DNA from: Flagellimonas sp. MMG031 | GTDB lineage: Bacteria > Bacteroidota > Bacteroidia > Flavobacteriales > Flavobacteriaceae | DNA: 64,000 nucleotides | Assembly (NCBI RefSeq): GCF_040112705.1 | Contig: NZ_CP157804.1 | Location: 1,730,001 to 1,794,000 of the forward strand | Reading direction: 5' to 3' | Shown here: in pieces, positions 17,189 to 28,666 of the stretch | How the letters are laid out: every line of letters starts with the position of its first letter | Position numbering within the stretch: the first letter of the stretch is position 1 | The notes under the pieces: model-generated | Seen by the model: only the letters and a program-made list of their open reading frames with translations | What the model was told of the DNA's origin: nothing | Databases searched by the model: none | Translations under genes and position numbers: made by a program

Positions 17189-18793
17189 ATGGAAGTAGAA
17201 TGTATACCCTTTAGGGAGACGGGTTATTTTTCCCAACTGATTTGCGATTATTTGGAACAGAAAGAAGGATTGACTCCTTTTTATAATCGATATCCGCTGG
17301 CCGAAAATTTTGAGGCGCAGATTAAAGAGAAGATGGCCAACTTCCCCAAAGAAAATCGCACTGTGCTGGTCCAAGCCCTAAAGAACCAGTATCGCGGTAT
17401 CGACGCTTCAAAAGCGACCCAAAAAAATATGGAGGCCCTTCAAAAGGAGACCACCTTTACTGTGGTGACCGGGCATCAATTGAACTTGTTTACGGGACCC
17501 TTATACTTTTTATATAAAATCATATCTACCATCAATCTGGCCAAAAAGCTGAACAAGCAATATCCCAGCAACCATTTTGTGCCTGTGTATTGGATGGCTA
17601 CGGAAGACCATGATTTTGAGGAAATCAACTATTTCAACCTGCATGGCAAAAAGGTACTCTGGAACAAAAAAGCTTCTGGAGCTGTTGGCCGACTTTCCAC
17701 GGAGGGTCTGGAAGAGGTTTTTGATGTATTTGCGGCCGAATTGGGCCATTTGGGTCTAACGGACGATTTAAAAACCTTGTTCCAAAAAGCTTACTTGGAG
17801 CACGATACATTGACCGAAGCCACCCGCTATCTGGCGAACGCCCTCTTTGGGGAAGAAGGGCTGGTGATTGTTGACGGTGATGACAAGGCGCTAAAAAAAC
17901 TATTGGTGCCCTATGCCAAAGCGGATATGCTGGAGCATGTTCCGTATCAAAAAATAAATAAAACCATCGAGGCTTTGCAGGAGGCTTCTTCGGATTACAC
18001 CATTCAAGTAAACCCTAGGGAAATCAACTATTTTTATCTGGAAGATGGCCTCAGGGAACGTATTATCCTCAAAAAGGGGAAATACCATGTGATCAATACC
18101 CATTTGGACTTTACGGAGGAAGAACTCCTAGCGGAACTGGAAGAACATCCGGAACGATTTTCGCCCAACGTGGTGGCACGTCCACTATATCAAGAAGTGA
18201 TCCTGCCCAACCTGTGCTACATTGGAGGAGGAGGGGAGTTGGCCTATTGGTTGGAACTCAAGTCCTATTTTGATGAGGTGGGAGTTACGTTTCCAATGCT
18301 GATGTTGCGCAATTCAGCTTTGCTGATTACCGAAAAACAATCGGAAAAAGTGGAGCGGATGGGACTGAAGGTATCCCATTTGTTCATGAAGCAGCATTCG
18401 CTGATCAACAAGAAAATTCGGGATATTTCCAATATAGATATTGATTTCTCGCCCCAGAAAAAGTTGTTGGAAGAACAATTTCAGCACATGTATGAGCTGG
18501 CCGAGAAAACGGACAAAAGCTTTTTGGGTGCCGTAAAGGCCCAAGAAGTGAAACAAAAAAAAGGATTGGACAATTTGGAAAAGCGTTTGTTGAGGGCTCA
18601 AAAGCGGAAGCTAAAGGACCATGTGGTGCGTCTGACCGAACTGCAGAACGAATTGTTTCCCAATCAATCCCTACAGGAAAGGCAACTCAACTTTTCCGAA
18701 ATGTACCTGCACATGGGTGAAAACCTTATTCCGTTGTTGTTGGAAATGCTTGACCCATTTTCCAAAGATTTTACCATTATTCGTCACGATTAA
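17189..18793 (+). CDS. bshC: Bacillithiol synthase, cysteine-adding enzyme BshC
   Basis: 534 aa, the normal length. The start (ECIPFRETGYFSQLICDYL), the nucleotidyl-transferase-like core with VVTGHQLNLFTGPLYFLYK (about residue 90-110), WMATEDHDFEEINYF (about 130) and the C-terminal coiled coil are all typical of BshC. It ligates cysteine to glucosaminyl-malate, the last step of bacillithiol synthesis, in the cytoplasm. The genes bshA and bshB are not in the window. It has its own promoter and is followed by a strong hairpin. Marks the organism as a bacillithiol producer, as expected for Flavobacteriaceae. Confidence 0.93.
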   Translation: MEVECIPFRETGYFSQLICDYLEQKEGLTPFYNRYPLAENFEAQIKEKMANFPKENRTVLVQALKNQYRGIDASKATQKNMEALQKETTFTVVTGHQLNLFTGPLYFLYKIISTINLAKKLNKQYPSNHFVPVYWMATEDHDFEEINYFNLHGKKVLWNKKASGAVGRLSTEGLEEVFDVFAAELGHLGLTDDLKTLFQKAYLEHDTLTEATRYLANALFGEEGLVIVDGDDKALKKLLVPYAKADMLEHVPYQKINKTIEALQEASSDYTIQVNPREINYFYLEDGLRERIILKKGKYHVINTHLDFTEEELLAELEEHPERFSPNVVARPLYQEVILPNLCYIGGGGELAYWLELKSYFDEVGVTFPMLMLRNSALLITEKQSEKVERMGLKVSHLFMKQHSLINKKIRDISNIDIDFSPQKKLLEEQFQHMYELAEKTDKSFLGAVKAQEVKQKKGLDNLEKRLLRAQKRKLKDHVVRLTELQNELFPNQSLQERQLNFSEMYLHMGENLIPLLLEMLDPFSKDFTIIRHD

Positions 18794-18938
18794 TTGGATT
18801 CGCTGATTTTTTTTAAAAAAAGGAGGGAACTGTGGTAGGGTATTTTCCTTCCAGGTTGTTCCATTACTGTAAATAGCTATGAAAATTTAAATTTTGAGTT
18901 GGTTAACTCATATGTTTAGGTTGGTTTTGATTTTATTG

Positions 18939-18970
18939 AAAAGCCCCGGAGTGGTTCCCGGGGCTTTTTG
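18939..18970. terminator. Strong terminator between bshC and pgmB
   Basis: A perfect 11 bp stem AAAAGCCCCGG / CCGGGGCTTTT with a T-run on the + side and an A-run on the other. It lies between convergent genes, about 145 bp after bshC and 25 bp after the pgmB stop, so it can stop transcription both ways. Confidence 0.9.
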
Positions 18971-18992
18971 CTTTTTATAAGGTTTGTGAAGG

Positions 18993-19652
18993 TTAGAACA
19001 AATCTTTAAAATGTGATTTTACCTCAAATAGCGTAGCCTCTTTCATGGTATCGAAACGGATATCGGCATGGCCAACACGCTCCTCGGGACCTATGCCCAC
19101 GTTATGAAATTTTCCGGCCTTGGCGGCATCGATACCTTTTTCAGCATCTTCAAAAACAATACAGTTTTCTGGGGGTAATCCCAATTTTTCCGCAGCATAA
19201 AGGAAAATGTCCGGTTCGGGCTTGCTTTTGGAAACGCTGTTCCCATCCCCAATAACATCAAAAAAATGCGTAGCGTTCAGTTGTTTTAAAACCTTTATGG
19301 CGTTTTTGCTTGCACTTCCCAACGCTACCTTGAATCCCTCGGACCGTAAATGGGTCAAAAGTTCTAGTGCGCCGGGCAGATAGTCATCCGGGGTCATGTG
19401 ATCAAGGCTTGCCACATAGATATCGTTCTTTTTGGTGGCCAGTTCCGCTACCGTGGCATCATCCAAAGTAACGTGGTTGTGGTCCATAATTACCTTTATG
19501 GAGTCCATTCGGGAGATTCCCCTCAGTTTTTCGTTGAGTTCCCGGTCGAACTCCCAGTCCATATCGTCGGACAAATGCTTCCAAGCTTCATAATGGAGTT
19601 CGGCCGTATCGGTGATCACACCGTCCAAATCAAAAATGAATCCCTTGATCAT
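18993..19652 (-). CDS. pgmB: Beta-phosphoglucomutase
   Basis: 219 aa from the ATG at 19652 (MIKGFIFDLDG); a TTG two codons earlier is unlikely to be used. HAD-superfamily phosphatase fold: nucleophile motif FDLDGVITD at the N-terminus, the cap with WKHLSDD, KSKPEPDIF with the conserved Lys, and VFEDAEKGIDAAKAG as motif IV. The arrangement and length match beta-phosphoglucomutase, which interconverts beta-glucose-1-phosphate and glucose-6-phosphate after maltose or trehalose phosphorolysis. No phosphorylase is adjacent. Related HAD hydrolases are the main alternative. Confidence 0.85.
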   Translation of the reverse strand: MIKGFIFDLDGVITDTAELHYEAWKHLSDDMDWEFDRELNEKLRGISRMDSIKVIMDHNHVTLDDATVAELATKKNDIYVASLDHMTPDDYLPGALELLTHLRSEGFKVALGSASKNAIKVLKQLNATHFFDVIGDGNSVSKSKPEPDIFLYAAEKLGLPPENCIVFEDAEKGIDAAKAGKFHNVGIGPEERVGHADIRFDTMKEATLFEVKSHFKDLF

Positions 19653-19800
19653 GGTCAATAGTGTTTAGACCGCAAAGAAATAATGAAATCAGTTAAGAAA
19701 AAAACTATATAGCAATATGTTCTTTCCGAAGGTGGGTGTAGGACGAATCCAGAAACGGCAGAACTGTTGATAACCCGTTGGAATTACTTATGGGGAAAAC

Positions 19801-19832
19801 TTGTCATAAATAACCTTTAAAAGATACTTTTG
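19801..19832 (+). promoter_or_regulatory. Promoter of the guaA operon
   Basis: TTG at 19801-19803 and TACTTTTG at 19825-19832 are separated by 21 bp, an excellent match to the flavobacterial -33/-7 pair. The ATG is 28 nt downstream. A second -7-like box (TATTTTTG at 19850-19857), three bases before the ATG, might give a nearly leaderless second transcript. Confidence 0.7.
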
Positions 19833-19860
19833 CAACTAAAGCAAATTGCTATTTTTGCCC

Positions 19861-21393
19861 ATGCATAACAACGTACTCATCCTAGACTTTGGTTCCCAGT
19901 ACACACAATTGATCGCGCGACGCGTTAGGGAACTCAACATTTACTCAGAAATAAAACCGTACAACAAACTGCCGGAAGACTTGTCCGATTACAAAGCAGT
20001 GATTCTTTCCGGGTCCCCATCATCGGTGCGTTCGGAGAGTGCCCCGCACCCCGATCTATCCAACATCAAGGGAAAAAAACCTCTTTTGGGCATTTGCTAC
20101 GGTGCACAGTACCTGTCCCATTTTCATGGTGGTAACGTAGCCCCTTCGGCGACCAGGGAATATGGCAGGGCCAACCTTTCGTTTGTAAAAGAAGGAGAGG
20201 ATTTTTTGAACGGTATTGGCGAAGGAAGCCAGGTTTGGATGAGCCATAGCGATACCATCAAAGAACTGCCCAAAGGCGCCATCCGATTGGCGAGCACCCA
20301 CGATGTGGAGAATGCGGCCTACAAGATTGATGGAGAGACTACCTATGGGATACAATTCCACCCAGAAGTTTACCACACCACGGACGGTACCCAATTACTC
20401 GAAAACTTTTTGGTGAATATCGCAGGACTGGAACAGGACTGGACGCCCGATGCCTTTGTGGAAACCACCGTGGAGGAGTTGAGACAGGAAATTGGAGATG
20501 AAAAGGTCATTTTGGGACTTTCTGGAGGTGTAGACTCCAGCGTGGCGGCCATGTTGCTGCACAAAGCTATCGGTGATCACCTCTATTGTATCTTCGTGAA
20601 CAATGGCCTTTTGCGTAAAAATGAGTTTGAAAGCGTGTTAGATCAGTACAAGCACATGGGTCTCAATGTAAAGGGCGTTGATGCTTCGGCACGCTTTTTG
20701 GACGCCTTGAAAGGCGAATCCGATCCTGAAAAGAAACGAAAGATTATTGGAAGGGTGTTTATTGAGGTTTTTGATGATGAATCCCACCAAGTGGAAAATG
20801 CGAAATGGCTGGCACAAGGCACCATTTATCCCGATAGGATTGAGTCCGTTTCCGCCAGTGGAGGTCCATCAGCGGTGATCAAAAGTCACCACAATGTGGG
20901 AGGATTGCCCGACTACATGAAATTGAAAATTGTGGAGCCCTTGAAAATGTTGTTCAAGGATGAGGTGAGAAGGGTTGGTGCCAGTATGGATATGCCGGCC
21001 GAAATATTGGGAAGGCATCCTTTTCCCGGTCCAGGATTGGGAATCCGTATCTTGGGCGATATTACGGCAGAAAAGGTGGCCATTTTGCAAGAAGTTGACG
21101 CCATTTTTATCGAAGGATTGAAAAAATGGGGACTTTATGACAAGGTTTGGCAGGCCGGAGCCATGCTTTTGCCCGTAGATAGTGTAGGAGTTATGGGAGA
21201 TGAGCGCACCTATGAAAAATGTGTTGCGCTCAGAGCCGTGGAAAGTACCGATGGTATGACGGCCGATTGGGTGAATTTGCCCTACGAATTCCTTCAAAAA
21301 ACCTCAAATGATATAATAAATAAGGTTAAAGGCGTTAATAGAGTGGTGTATGACATTAGCTCAAAACCACCGGCAACTATAGAATGGGAATGA
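19861..21393 (+). CDS. guaA: GMP synthase (glutamine-hydrolysing)
   Basis: 510 aa from the ATG at 19861 ([14 protein letters not shown]). Class I glutamine amidotransferase domain with nucleophile Cys79 (GICYGAQY) and the His-Glu pair in QFHPEVYH, then the ATP-pyrophosphatase domain with its PP-loop [11 protein letters not shown] at about residue 220 and the dimerisation domain ending in the invariant PPATIEWE. It converts XMP to GMP. It heads an operon: the stop codon overlaps the start of the LysM gene by four bases (ATGA). Length and motifs are complete. Confidence 0.97.
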   Translation: MHNNVLILDFGSQYTQLIARRVRELNIYSEIKPYNKLPEDLSDYKAVILSGSPSSVRSESAPHPDLSNIKGKKPLLGICYGAQYLSHFHGGNVAPSATREYGRANLSFVKEGEDFLNGIGEGSQVWMSHSDTIKELPKGAIRLASTHDVENAAYKIDGETTYGIQFHPEVYHTTDGTQLLENFLVNIAGLEQDWTPDAFVETTVEELRQEIGDEKVILGLSGGVDSSVAAMLLHKAIGDHLYCIFVNNGLLRKNEFESVLDQYKHMGLNVKGVDASARFLDALKGESDPEKKRKIIGRVFIEVFDDESHQVENAKWLAQGTIYPDRIESVSASGGPSAVIKSHHNVGGLPDYMKLKIVEPLKMLFKDEVRRVGASMDMPAEILGRHPFPGPGLGIRILGDITAEKVAILQEVDAIFIEGLKKWGLYDKVWQAGAMLLPVDSVGVMGDERTYEKCVALRAVESTDGMTADWVNLPYEFLQKTSNDIINKVKGVNRVVYDISSKPPATIEWE

Positions 21394-23576
21394 AAAAATA
21401 TATGTTACAACTGGTTGTTACCATGGTTCTTTTGTTGGCCATGGTGCCGGTTTCTGCACAAAACTATGCAACCCATGCGGTAAAGGAAGGTGAAACGCTC
21501 AAGAGCATTTCGCAAAAATATCGGGTGACCCCTTACAGTATTTTACAGGCCAATAAGGAAATCAAAACAGCGGACGATGTAAAGGAGAACACCATCCTTA
21601 TCATTCCGTTGAATGGCAGTAAGCCTGCCGAAACCAAACCTGTAACCAAAAAGAAGGACCCTCAGGAAGAAGAAGTAAAACCGATTCGCTTTGCGCGGCA
21701 CAGGGTGCGCAGAAAGGAGACCCTTTTTGGACTTACCCAAAAGTATAATATTACCGAGGACCAACTGAAGCGATACAATACCCGATTGTACTCGGAAACG
21801 CTGGACAAGGGCATGGTACTCCAGATTCCGGTATATCCGGAAATAGACCCGGATGAAGAGAAGGAGCTAGATTTTGAAATCTACACTGTTAAGCCCAAAG
21901 AGACCCGTTGGAGTATTGCGCACAAATACGGGATCAGTGTAGATAGTCTTTTGGTACTGAATCCCGAATTGGATAAGAATACCAACTATTTGGCGGCTGG
22001 TGAAGAACTTAAATTGCCAAGACCCAAGGGGGATAGTCTCAAAGAACAAAAGACAGAAATCTTTACCTCGTACACCGTACCACCCAAAATGACGCTTTAC
22101 AGCCTGGGGCGTGAGTACGGCATTCCAACGGATTCCATCGTTCGTTTGAACCCCGAAATTATGAAAGAGGGTGGACTTAAGGAAGGTATGGTGGTCCGTT
22201 TGCCCAAGAAGCGAGAAAAAGGCAACGAAGTCAATACTGAAAATTATGTGTTCTACGAAGTAAAACCCAAGCAGAACATCTTCAGGATTACCCAAAACTT
22301 AAAGATTACCCGCGACGAACTGTTCCGTTTGAACCCAGCACTTGAAAATGGATTGAAAGCTGGAATGGTATTGAAATTGCCCAAGGAAAAGGAAAAGGAG
22401 TTGGAGGTAAAGAATGCTCTCGTACTGGATAAGATCAACTTAGTGGACAGCATCGATGTGGCGAACAGGCCCAAGTTGGTGTATATGCTGCCGTTTCGAT
22501 TGGACAAGGTGAATGTGGCCGACACCCAAAAAGCGGAGGAGCTCATTAAAAACAGAAGGGACTTAGCGATCAGCCTTGGTTTCTATACTGGAGCCATGGT
22601 GGCATTGGACTCCATCAAAAAGCTTGGGGTGTCCGTGGATGTCAAAACCTATGATACCCAATTGGACCAAGCCAAGGTCAAGGAAATCCTTCTAAGGGAA
22701 AATTTAACCGGTGTTGATGCTGTAATCGGTCCATTGGCTGCTGGTCCGTTGGATGAAGTGGCCGTTCAAGCCGCAGCAAAAAACATCCCTGTGATTGCAC
22801 CGATTGCGTCCGACAGTAAACTGAGCCACAGCAATGTCTTTTTCTCCGTGCCCCGAGATGTGGTGCTTCGGGATAAAATGTTGGCCTATATGGAAAAAAT
22901 CCACAAAGATGAAAATGTCATTATCATCGCGGATTCGACCCATCAAGTGGCACACGATTCCATTTTGAGCAAATTCCCCTCTGCCCAAATCGCTAAGGTA
23001 ATCGACAATAAATCGCTTCACTTGGATAGATTTTTGGTACAACTTTCAGAAGAAAAGGAAAACTGGGTGTTTTTGGAGACAGATCAAGTAAATATGGTGT
23101 CCAGTGTTACATCTATTTTAAATTCTGCCAACATCTCTAGATTGGATGCTGAAGAAACCGATAAACAGGTTAAGGTTCGCATGTTTACCACCAGTTACAA
23201 TGGGGCCTTTGAGGATGAGGCGGTTTCCAAAGCGCATTTGTCCAATTTGAAGTTTACCTATCCTTCGTTTTATCGCGAAACGGTCGATGATACTTTCACT
23301 CGGGCCTATACCAAAAAATACGACGGTCTGTTGCCGGACAGGTATGCCGTTCGTGGCTTTGATGTAACCATGGATGTTTTGTTGAAGCTCGCTTATAAAA
23401 AGAATCTTTTCGAGACCTCAAAATATATTGGTTTGACAGAGTATGCCGGCAACGGTTTCGATTATTATAATGATTGGACCTCAGGTTATTTTAACAGGGC
23501 GTGCTATATCATGGAATATGACGATCTTCGTATAAAAGAGGTAGAGCAAAAAAATGACAGCAAAAGTAACCTATAA
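21390..23576 (+). CDS. LysM-repeat protein with type 1 periplasmic-binding fold
   Basis: 728 aa from the ATG at 21390, which overlaps the guaA stop. Signal peptide [20 protein letters not shown], then five LysM repeats (about residues 25-330: [60 protein letters not shown]), each about 45-60 aa with a final LxIP/LKLP strand. Residues about 355-720 adopt the branched-chain amino-acid receptor fold ([39 protein letters not shown]). It should bind peptidoglycan and sense or scaffold in the periplasm. This architecture after guaA is common in flavobacteria; the ligand is unknown. Confidence 0.88.
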   Translation: MKKYMLQLVVTMVLLLAMVPVSAQNYATHAVKEGETLKSISQKYRVTPYSILQANKEIKTADDVKENTILIIPLNGSKPAETKPVTKKKDPQEEEVKPIRFARHRVRRKETLFGLTQKYNITEDQLKRYNTRLYSETLDKGMVLQIPVYPEIDPDEEKELDFEIYTVKPKETRWSIAHKYGISVDSLLVLNPELDKNTNYLAAGEELKLPRPKGDSLKEQKTEIFTSYTVPPKMTLYSLGREYGIPTDSIVRLNPEIMKEGGLKEGMVVRLPKKREKGNEVNTENYVFYEVKPKQNIFRITQNLKITRDELFRLNPALENGLKAGMVLKLPKEKEKELEVKNALVLDKINLVDSIDVANRPKLVYMLPFRLDKVNVADTQKAEELIKNRRDLAISLGFYTGAMVALDSIKKLGVSVDVKTYDTQLDQAKVKEILLRENLTGVDAVIGPLAAGPLDEVAVQAAAKNIPVIAPIASDSKLSHSNVFFSVPRDVVLRDKMLAYMEKIHKDENVIIIADSTHQVAHDSILSKFPSAQIAKVIDNKSLHLDRFLVQLSEEKENWVFLETDQVNMVSSVTSILNSANISRLDAEETDKQVKVRMFTTSYNGAFEDEAVSKAHLSNLKFTYPSFYRETVDDTFTRAYTKKYDGLLPDRYAVRGFDVTMDVLLKLAYKKNLFETSKYIGLTEYAGNGFDYYNDWTSGYFNRACYIMEYDDLRIKEVEQKNDSKSNL

Positions 23577-23958
23577 CGGCAATCTGCGCACCACTTGTGT
23601 GCACATACGTTCGGGCAGCGAATACATTACCGATGCCCCAGTGGACAACAATGGCAAAGGTGAGGCATTTTCACCCACCGACACTGTGGCCACTGGTCTG
23701 GCGAATTGTATGATGACCATGATGGGCATTAAGGCACGTGACCTTGGAGTAGATCTAGAGGGCTCAACCGCCGAGGTGACCAAGCATATGGCCGCCAACC
23801 CAAGACGGATTTCCAAAATAGAAGTGAAATTGGAACTGCCTGCCTCGGTTTCAGAGAAACACCGAAAAATTTTGGTGCACACCGCTAACACCTGCCCAGT
23901 GCATTACAGCCTTCATCCCGACATTGAACGTTCAATCGAATTTAATTGGGTAAAATAA
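23554..23958 (+). CDS. OsmC family peroxiredoxin-like protein
   Basis: 134 aa. The two redox cysteines of OsmC/Ohr proteins are visible in GLANCMMTMMG (about residue 52) and HTANTCPVHYS (about residue 112), with the Arg-containing strand near the start. Such proteins reduce organic hydroperoxides in the cytoplasm with a thiol partner. The gene overlaps the LysM gene by 23 nt and overlaps the next gene by 13 nt, so it is translated within a compact operon. General OsmC assignment is firm; the OsmC versus Ohr substrate is not resolved. Confidence 0.9.
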   Translation: MTAKVTYNGNLRTTCVHIRSGSEYITDAPVDNNGKGEAFSPTDTVATGLANCMMTMMGIKARDLGVDLEGSTAEVTKHMAANPRRISKIEVKLELPASVSEKHRKILVHTANTCPVHYSLHPDIERSIEFNWVK

Positions 23959-24479
23959 TTTCCATAGCATGTGTCTTTTTGCTCGCTTTTTTGGGATTTG
24001 GACAAGAAATCGAGGAAGGGGTACCATGGACGGAAAATGTTCGCCTTACTTGGGCCGACTTTAAGGGGAAGGTACCTCCAGCACAGCCTCCCGCTGCCAC
24101 CACCGCAAGCGGCATCAGTTATTCCTATTCCGCCAATCTGCTGCACCACGAAGTAAAGTTGGACTTTGAGGTAAACGCCTATTTTTATCCCAATGAATCG
24201 TGGTACAAGCCCGAGCTCTGCGACGAAAATACCTTGGCACACGAGCAGCTCCATTTTGATATCACGGAGGTATTTGCCCGAAAGATGCGCGAAAAACTGC
24301 GTCGCACTTCTTTTTCGGATGATGTGAAGGCAGAAGTACGCAAGATTTACCACGATATCCTCAAAGAACTTCAGGAATACCAAGAGCGATACGACTGGGA
24401 GACCAATTTTTCCCGAAACCGGGAAAAGCAAGCGGAGTGGAACAGAAAAGTTGCGGAAGCGTTAAGGACGGGAGCCTAA
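23946..24479 (+). CDS. Secreted DUF922 putative zinc metalloprotease
   Basis: 177 aa starting at TTG 23946; no ATG is available ahead of the signal peptide (IISIACVFLLAFLGFGQ), so TTG initiation inside the 3' end of the OsmC gene is the best reading. The mature part shows LTWADFKGKVP and NTLAHEQLHFDIT, the HExxHxxI zinc motif of the DUF922 family of predicted secreted proteases. Length is typical for the family. Fourth gene of the guaA-LysM-OsmC operon. Catalytic activity is predicted from the motif only. Confidence 0.8.
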   Translation: MGKIISIACVFLLAFLGFGQEIEEGVPWTENVRLTWADFKGKVPPAQPPAATTASGISYSYSANLLHHEVKLDFEVNAYFYPNESWYKPELCDENTLAHEQLHFDITEVFARKMREKLRRTSFSDDVKAEVRKIYHDILKELQEYQERYDWETNFSRNREKQAEWNRKVAEALRTGA

Positions 24480-24546
24480 ATCATCTTTGGATGTATCATT
24501 TAGAACTTGGTCGATAGGAGGACCGACAACAGAATTTTGGTTGAAT

Positions 24547-24969
24547 TTACGTATCCACCAAACTTTTCAAAAACTCACTGGCGGTCATCACCGGTAGCAA
24601 AGAATGTTTAAAGTCCTTGCCATTTCTGGTAATGATGATTTCACAACCAGATTCGGTAGCGCTGAAATATTGCAGGGCATCCTCAAAATCCTTGATAGGC
24701 GTGTTGAGGCCTTTCTCAACCGTTTGCTCGTCCATGGAGCATATCTCGCACAATATTTTGAATTTGCGCAGTTTTTCCTTTGCTATTTTTGGACTCTCAT
24801 ATTTGGAAAGAAAGTAGTTTACCGTGGCAAATGAAATAGGGGAGACAACCATGGTCAATTTTTTCTTTTCGGCCAATGTAGCAATTTTGGCAATGGGTGC
24901 ATAAAAGGGTTCTCTCTCGCCCAAAAGGTCGAGCATTACATTGGTGTCCACAAAAATCCTCCTGCTCAT
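24547..24969 (-). CDS. PIN-domain toxin (VapC-like ribonuclease)
   Basis: 140 aa, one PIN domain. Acidic metal-binding positions are visible: Asp8 in FVDTNVMLDLL, Asp in KDFEDALQY (about residue 94) and the terminal ITRNGKDF block. VapC-type PIN toxins cut tRNA or rRNA with Mg2+. Its ATG overlaps the stop of the upstream antitoxin gene by four bases (ATGA), the usual antitoxin-first order. A chromosomal toxin-antitoxin unit; RNA target unknown. Confidence 0.88.
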   Translation of the reverse strand: MSRRIFVDTNVMLDLLGEREPFYAPIAKIATLAEKKKLTMVVSPISFATVNYFLSKYESPKIAKEKLRKFKILCEICSMDEQTVEKGLNTPIKDFEDALQYFSATESGCEIIITRNGKDFKHSLLPVMTASEFLKSLVDT

Positions 24970-25214
24970 TGGTGTTTTTTCATCAAATGCTCGGAATATT
25001 CTTTTTTAGGGTCGATATCGGTCGGGATTTTGGTTCCCGTGGAGATACTCTTCACAAAGGGAGAGATTTCAAACTCCGATTTGCCCATATCCGAGGTCAA
25101 GGATTGCAGATAGGCCTCCACAATTCGGGATAGGCTCATTTTCTTGTTGGAAGCGTACTTTTTTGCCCGTTCAATGATTTTTTGGTCAAGCTTCAATGTC
25201 AATTTGGTATCCAT
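24966..25214 (-). CDS. DUF6364-type ribbon-helix-helix antitoxin
   Basis: 82 aa. The first half (TKLTLKLDQKIIERAKKYASNKKMSLSRIVEAYL) is a ribbon-helix-helix DNA-binding motif; the Lys/Glu-rich tail (PKKEYSEHLMKKHQ) would wrap the toxin. This matches DUF6364 antitoxins paired with PIN toxins in Bacteroidetes. It should neutralise the toxin and repress its own promoter, whose -7 box and inverted-repeat operator lie directly upstream. Coupled to the toxin by a four-base overlap. Confidence 0.85.
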   Translation of the reverse strand: MDTKLTLKLDQKIIERAKKYASNKKMSLSRIVEAYLQSLTSDMGKSEFEISPFVKSISTGTKIPTDIDPKKEYSEHLMKKHQ

Positions 25215-25222
25215 AGGAAATA

Positions 25223-25259
25223 GTTATACGTACAAATATATTAAATTAGTCCGTATAAC
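25223..25259. promoter_or_regulatory. Operator and promoter of the PIN/DUF6364 toxin-antitoxin operon
   Basis: A perfect 8 bp inverted repeat GTTATACG (25223-25230) and CGTATAAC (25252-25259) with centres 29 bp apart flanks the minus-strand -7 box TATATTTG (25240-25233), which is 18 nt before the antitoxin ATG. Placing the -7 box between the arms fits autorepression by the ribbon-helix-helix antitoxin. Confidence 0.65.
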
Positions 25260-25453
25260 GATTGCTTTTTAACCTTCTGTTATGGAAGGGAAGTAGGTGG
25301 AAAAGTCATTTCGGGAACTTGGGAAATAAGGGTGGTTGAACATTAAGGTTAAGGAAACACCTAAAATATCAGAATAAATTCAACATCTATTACCTACAAT
25401 TTTGATTTTAGTACGATAAATAGGGCTATTCATCTGTCGAAGATCTATGAGTT

Positions 25454-25684
25454 TTGCTTCTTACTAACCGTAAAAAGCAAAAGTTTGGTTTCTTTAGAAC
25501 AGATGAGTTGTCACAATTAATCTCGGATACTTATGGTACATCAGAGGCCTTAGCTGAACATTTGGATTTGGCTGTGGAAATGTTGTTTTATGTGGAAGAG
25601 GATACCTTTTCCAGAGAGGAACTACAGGAAGTGGCCACTGCGCTAAGGGGAGTGGTTCGGGTTTTGAGGGTGTTTAAACTGTAG
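25454..25684 (+). CDS. Small hypothetical protein with a TTG start
   Basis: 76 aa; not recognised. The sequence (KKQKFGFFRTDELSQLISDTYG, then helical and acidic to VVRVLRVFKL) reads as a compact helical cytoplasmic protein and has normal local codon use. There is no ATG in this frame near the start; TTG at 25454 follows an in-frame TGA. A seven-codon frame in +2, ATG AGT TTT GCT TCT TAC TAA (25447-25467), overlaps the start and could couple translation or mark a frameshift. Lies between the toxin-antitoxin promoter and a convergent gene. Could be real or a remnant. Confidence 0.45.
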   Translation: MLLTNRKKQKFGFFRTDELSQLISDTYGTSEALAEHLDLAVEMLFYVEEDTFSREELQEVATALRGVVRVLRVFKL

Positions 25685-25767
25685 CTATTTATTTCATTTT
25701 ACCATGAATCATAATCCGTTTTAAGAAAATTATGCCTAGTTAAAATTTAGTAAAGACTTGTAATCAA

Positions 25768-26631
25768 CTAAATATCACACCTTAAAAAACCATCCTTGAG
25801 CGCAGCAATCTTATCCTCCCAGGTCACGATAAATTCTTGCGCTACGTAGCCTGTAAATCCGGTATCGTGGATAGCTTTAATGATGGCTGGATAGTACAGT
25901 TCTTGGGTTTCATCAATTTCGTGCCTGCCCGGAACGCCCGCTGTATGGTAGTGCCCAAAATAGGGATGATAGTTTTGTATGCTTCGGATAATGTCGCCTT
26001 CCTGAATTTGCATGTGGTAGATATCGAACAACAATTTAAAATTGTCACTGCCCAAGTGTTTGCACAGTTCCACACCCCAAAGGGAGTTGTCACACATATA
26101 ATCCGGATGGTTCACTTGGTTAAAAAGCTCCATTTGAATCACTACCCCATGTTTTTCGGCCAAGGGCATAATCTGCGAAAGCCCGTCCACACAATTTTGT
26201 AACCCAACGTAGTCGTTCATCCCGTCCCGATTGCCACTAAAACAAATGAGGTTGGTGTAGCCCGCTTCGGCCACCTTCGGGATCATTTCCGTATAGTTCT
26301 TAATGAGCTGTTTATGATATTTGGGATTGTTCCATCCCTCGGTCAGGCTTATCTCGGCCCCATTGCACATGGAGCAGTGGATGCCGTATTTTTTTAAAAT
26401 GGGCCACCTATCGGGACCCACCAAATCAATGGCCTTAACGCCCAACTCGTTCAGGGTTTTTAGAAAATCTTCCAGCGGAATATCGCTAAAGCACCATTCG
26501 CATACACTGTGGTTGATGTTCCCCTTGAGTTTGAACTCCTTACTGGGAGCTTGGGAAGCGGTCATGGCTGAGGTTGAGGCCAGACCTGCGGAGCCGATTG
26601 CGGCCGTGGCGATAAAATTTCTACGTTTCAT
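25768..26631 (-). CDS. Tat-exported sugar isomerase/epimerase-like TIM-barrel protein (hydroxypyruvate isomerase family)
   Basis: 287 aa. N-terminus MKRRNFIATAAIGSAGLAST is a twin-arginine signal. The rest is an AP-endonuclease-2-type TIM barrel with metal ligands expected in IQMELFNQ (Glu), KLLFDIYHMQ (Asp, His), GHYHTAG (His) and YVAQEF (Glu). The pattern VCEWCFSDIPLEDFL and the length fit hydroxypyruvate isomerase. A periplasmic location is unusual for that enzyme, so the true substrate may be an external sugar derivative. Divergent from the 26675 gene. Confidence 0.82.
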   Translation of the reverse strand: MKRRNFIATAAIGSAGLASTSAMTASQAPSKEFKLKGNINHSVCEWCFSDIPLEDFLKTLNELGVKAIDLVGPDRWPILKKYGIHCSMCNGAEISLTEGWNNPKYHKQLIKNYTEMIPKVAEAGYTNLICFSGNRDGMNDYVGLQNCVDGLSQIMPLAEKHGVVIQMELFNQVNHPDYMCDNSLWGVELCKHLGSDNFKLLFDIYHMQIQEGDIIRSIQNYHPYFGHYHTAGVPGRHEIDETQELYYPAIIKAIHDTGFTGYVAQEFIVTWEDKIAALKDGFLRCDI

Positions 26632-26674
26632 TTTACGGATTTGTTCTTGGAAAGATAGTATTTTAGGCCTATAA

Positions 26675-28625
<1,951 letters not shown>

Positions 28626-28666
28626 CCCACTGGAATACCGTAACATAGTTCTACTAAACAATATTC

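Noticed and set aside
23913..24431. 172 aa reading frame on the minus strand over the DUF922 gene
   Set aside because: It lies wholly antisense to a gene with a signal peptide and zinc motif, has no family match I can see and no own spacing or promoter; a shadow.
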